Positions 4,846 to 8,389 of a DNA stretch of 8,389 nucleotides are shown here, in pieces. The notes under the pieces were generated by a model. It worked only from the letters and a program-made list of their open reading frames with translations. It did not search any database and was not told the origin of the DNA. Origin of the DNA: Dehalococcoidia bacterium (lineage in GTDB: Bacteria > Chloroflexota > Dehalococcoidia > GIF9 > AB-539-J10); NCBI GenBank assembly GCA_030612345.1, contig JAUWOB010000034.1, positions 1 to 8,389 of the forward strand, written 5' to 3'. Position 1 is the first letter of the stretch. Each line of letters starts with the position of its first letter. Made by a program: the position numbers and the translations under genes.

Positions 4846-5598
4846 ATGTCAGGGCATTCTAAGTGGTCGCAGATCAAGCGGCAAAAGGGTGTAGCCGACG
4901 CCAAGCGCGGGCAGGTGTTTACCAAGCTTGCCCGGGAGATCATAGTTGCGGTGCGACAGGGTGGGGTGAATCTGGACAGCAATTTTCAGCTGCGTCTGGC
5001 GGTGCAGAAAGCCCGTGATAGCAACATGCCTTCGGAGAATGTCGAGAGAGCTATAAAGCGGGGTAGCGGTGATATCGAGGGGGCCGCCTTAATTGAGGCA
5101 AAATTCGAAGGCTACGGACCCAGCGGAGTGGCGGTGATGGTGGAGGCATTGACAGATAATCGTAATCGCACCGTACAGGAGATACGCCGTCTCTTCACCC
5201 GCCACGGTGGCAATCTCGGTGAAAGCGGGTGTGTCTCCTGGCTCTTTGAGAGTAAGGGAGTGATTACCGTGGAGAGCAATGCCTCAGATGCGGAGGATAT
5301 CGTGCTGCGGGCTATCGATGCCGGCGCCGACGATGTCAAGGCCGAAAAGGGCTATGTGGAGATTTACACGCAACCTCAGGACTTGGAGCAAGTAAGAAAA
5401 CTTGTCGAAGAGAAGGAACACGTGATTTCGGCGGAGGTCTCGCTGACACCTAAGACTACGGTGTTGCTCGAGGATAACAAAGCAATGCAGACCTTGAATT
5501 TCCTCGACGAACTGGAAGAGTTGGACGATGTACAGCGTGTCTCCTCCAATATGGACCTTTCTGAGGCTACTTTAGAAAGGCTGCGCAATCGGACCTAG
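4846..5598 (+). CDS. yebC: YebC/PmpR/TACO1-family protein
   Basis: This 250-residue protein has the family's usual length and hallmarks: the N-terminal MSGHSKW (1-7), FEGYGPSGVAVMVEALTDNRNRT (87-109) and GGNLGESGCVSWLF (121-134). YebC-family proteins were first described as transcription regulators, and recent work on bacterial members and mitochondrial TACO1 ties them to translation, relieving stalling at proline-rich stretches. It is cytoplasmic. Which role applies here is not visible from sequence. GAAGGA (4835-4840) precedes the ATG by five bases and sets the start. The stop codon is one base before the ruvC ATG, so yebC heads an operon with ruvC and ruvA, an arrangement seen across many bacteria. 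All conserved segments are intact. Confidence 0.96.
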   Translation: MSGHSKWSQIKRQKGVADAKRGQVFTKLAREIIVAVRQGGVNLDSNFQLRLAVQKARDSNMPSENVERAIKRGSGDIEGAALIEAKFEGYGPSGVAVMVEALTDNRNRTVQEIRRLFTRHGGNLGESGCVSWLFESKGVITVESNASDAEDIVLRAIDAGADDVKAEKGYVEIYTQPQDLEQVRKLVEEKEHVISAEVSLTPKTTVLLEDNKAMQTLNFLDELEELDDVQRVSSNMDLSEATLERLRNRT

Positions 5599-5599
5599 C

Positions 5600-6100
5600 A
5601 TGCGCATTCTCGGCGTTGACCCGGGTACTGTAAATTTGGGCTACGGCGTGGTAGATGGCGAAGAGGAAATGCACATGGTCGACTGCGGAGTAATCAGCCT
5701 CCCATCTCGACTTCCCATGGAGGAAAGACTGCGCTCCTTCTATAATGAACTAAGCAAGATCATCGCCAAGCATAAGCCAGGCGAAGTAGCCATTGAAGAG
5801 CCCTTCATCGGACAGAACGCAAGGTCAGCATTTGCGATCGGCAGAGCACAGGCCACGGCTATCCTGGCAGCCGTCAACCAGGGACTACGCGTCCACTATT
5901 ACTCGCCCGCCCGGATAAAGCAGCAGATAACCGGCTATGGGCAAAGCGATAAGCAACAGGTCCAGGAGATGGTAAGAATCCAGCTCAGGCTTTCAGAACT
6001 ACGAGAGCCCAGCCATGCTGCTGATGCGCTGGCTGTTGCCATCTGCCATATTCAGCAGAGCCGACTCAACCAATGGCTCACCGAGCATGCGCCGAAATGA
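5600..6100 (+). CDS. ruvC: Holliday junction resolvase RuvC
   Basis: RuvC is the endonuclease that cuts four-way DNA junctions at the end of homologous recombination, working with the RuvAB branch-migration motor. The 166-residue protein has the RNase H-like fold signatures. GVDPGTVNLGYGVV (5-18) contains catalytic Asp7. VAIEEPFIGQNARSAFAIGRAQA (63-85) contains catalytic Glu66. PARIKQQITGYGQSDKQQVQEMV (103-125) is the conserved DNA-contact segment. SHAADALAVAICH (138-150) carries His139 and Asp142. His replaces the Asp found at the third position in E. coli, as in the Thermus enzyme, and should still support metal catalysis. The ATG lies one base after the yebC stop, and the TGA overlaps the ruvA ATG, so translation is probably coupled. 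Confidence 0.96.
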   Translation: MRILGVDPGTVNLGYGVVDGEEEMHMVDCGVISLPSRLPMEERLRSFYNELSKIIAKHKPGEVAIEEPFIGQNARSAFAIGRAQATAILAAVNQGLRVHYYSPARIKQQITGYGQSDKQQVQEMVRIQLRLSELREPSHAADALAVAICHIQQSRLNQWLTEHAPK

Positions 6101-6678
6101 TAGCCACATTAGAAGGAATACTGGAATATCGTGATAGCAACTCGATCATCATCAATGTCGGCGGAATTGGCTTTCGAGTATATGTCCCTGACTCGACCCT
6201 ACGCCAGCTAGGAGCTGTTGAAGGGCGAGTCTCCCTGTATACCCATCTCATCGTGAGAGAGGATAATCTTGCCCTGTACGGTTTTGCCTCAAGCGAGGAA
6301 GTATCTTTGTTCAAAAGCCTTATCTCCGTCTCAGGAGTTGGCTCTAAGGTGGCTTTAGCCCTGCTCTCGTTTTTAAGTCCTGAACAGCTTGTCATGGCTA
6401 TAACCAGCGGCAACATCGACCTCATCAGCCAGACGCCTGGCATCGGCACGAAGATGGCCAGCCGCCTCGTCGTCGAACTGAGAGGCAAGCTGGAAAGGGA
6501 GTGGAAAGAGGTTGCCTTGCCCCTGGCCCCGGAGAGCGTCGATGTGATAGCTGCCTTAACCGGCCTGGGTTACTCCCTGACGGAAGCGACCAGGGCCATC
6601 TCGAAGCTTCCAGCTTCCGGCGAACTGAGCTTAGAAGAGAAGATCAAGATTGCGCTACAGCAGATGGCAAGAGGTTAG
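6097..6678 (+). CDS. ruvA: Holliday junction branch-migration protein RuvA
   Basis: RuvA binds Holliday junctions as a tetramer and loads the RuvB helicase. I choose the ATG at 6097, which overlaps the ruvC stop as ATGA and gives MIATLEGILEYRD, the normal RuvA N-terminus. An in-frame ATG at 6073 would add eight residues unlike the family. The 193 residues show an OB-fold domain (1-63, ending THLIVREDNLALYGF), a helix-hairpin-helix domain with VSGVGSKVALALL (78-90) and TPGIGTKMASRLVVELRGK (113-131), and the RuvB-binding C-terminal domain (about 145-193, with ALTGLGYSLTEA). A flexible linker joins the last two. ruvB does not follow directly; the next gene is ppsA, so ruvB must lie elsewhere in the genome if present. 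Confidence 0.96.
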   Translation: MIATLEGILEYRDSNSIIINVGGIGFRVYVPDSTLRQLGAVEGRVSLYTHLIVREDNLALYGFASSEEVSLFKSLISVSGVGSKVALALLSFLSPEQLVMAITSGNIDLISQTPGIGTKMASRLVVELRGKLEREWKEVALPLAPESVDVIAALTGLGYSLTEATRAISKLPASGELSLEEKIKIALQQMARG

Positions 6679-6739
6679 GCTGACGCCGGCAGGCCAGGCT
6701 GGAGAGGGCACTATGTTGGTCTTTTTTGGGCCTTGCTCA

Positions 6740-6748
6740 TGATATAAT
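6740..6748 (+). promoter_or_regulatory. Extended -10 promoter of ppsA
   Basis: TGATATAAT is a perfect TATAAT (6743-6748) with a TGn extension. The -35 region is T-rich but poor, which fits an extended -10 promoter. Transcription would start near 6755, leaving a leader of about 100 nt before the ppsA ATG. Confidence 0.65.
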
Positions 6749-6795
6749 GGAGTTTTCTTTTCCCTGTGTATGTGTCTGTAGGCAAGGAGGCAGAC

Positions 6796-6846
6796 TTGGT
6801 TGAGATGACGTATGAAGACATGACCACATTCTTCATCACAAGTTAG
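6796..6846 (+). CDS. Possible 16-residue leader peptide upstream of ppsA
   Basis: A short frame opens at TTG (6796) and ends at TAG (6844-6846), ten bases before the ppsA ATG. It encodes (M)VEMTYEDMTTFFITS. The ribosome-binding site AAGGAGG (6784-6790) sits five bases before the TTG and is as good as that of ppsA itself; ATG at 6805 is an alternative start. A 5-bp hairpin, GTCTG (6774-6778) with CAGAC (6791-6795), would place this site in its loop. The frame is not in phase with ppsA. It may be a leader ORF affecting ppsA translation, or a chance frame behind a spurious site. No amino-acid run points to classical attenuation. Confidence 0.35.
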   Translation: MVEMTYEDMTTFFITS

Positions 6847-6856
6847 AGGAGGGACC

Positions 6857-8389
<1,533 letters not shown>

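Noticed and set aside
6073..6096. Longer ruvA start at ATG 6073
   Set aside because: The eight added residues (MAHRACAE) are a shifted reading of the ruvC end, and the family N-terminus begins at the ATG at 6097, which overlaps the ruvC stop as ATGA.

Overview
This 8.4 kb window looks like ordinary chromosome from an anaerobic bacterium. It most resembles the Chloroflexota class Dehalococcoidia, at roughly 50-55% G+C. That placement is an inference from gene content: a DRG-like TGS-domain GTPase, a stand-alone desulforedoxin-type protein, a yebC-ruvC-ruvA cluster, mtnA, phosphoenolpyruvate synthase and GC-rich dispersed hairpin repeats. No marker gene such as an rRNA is present to prove it.

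The left part (1-2480) reads mainly on the minus strand. From its upstream end it holds a strong promoter, tRNA-Gly(CCC), a small unknown protein of 91 residues, tRNA-Lys(TTT), a 382-base gap with hairpins, a DRG-type GTPase with a TGS domain, a 54-residue desulforedoxin-like iron protein, and the start of a small zinc-ribbon protein that runs off the left edge. The leader of this last gene carries a 10-bp inverted repeat that could hide its start codon.

The right part (2700-8389) reads entirely on the plus strand. mtnA (methionine salvage) has a -10 element so close to its ATG that the transcript may be leaderless. A cluster of GC-rich hairpins follows. Next is a two-gene toxin-antitoxin module of the Phd/YefM + PIN type, with a 17-bp palindrome just upstream of the antitoxin that is a good candidate autoregulatory operator. 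yebC, ruvC and ruvA then form a tight operon (1-nt gap, then an ATGA overlap) for Holliday-junction processing; ruvB does not follow directly. Last comes ppsA, with its own extended -10 promoter and a leader of about 100 nt containing a possible 16-codon leader ORF. It is cut by the right edge inside its C-terminal domain.

I see no defence island, CRISPR array, prophage or evidently new multigene system. The most promising undescribed signals are regulatory: the start-sequestering inverted repeat of the zinc-ribbon gene, the ppsA leader ORF, the TA operator, and the tRNA-ORF-tRNA transcription unit.
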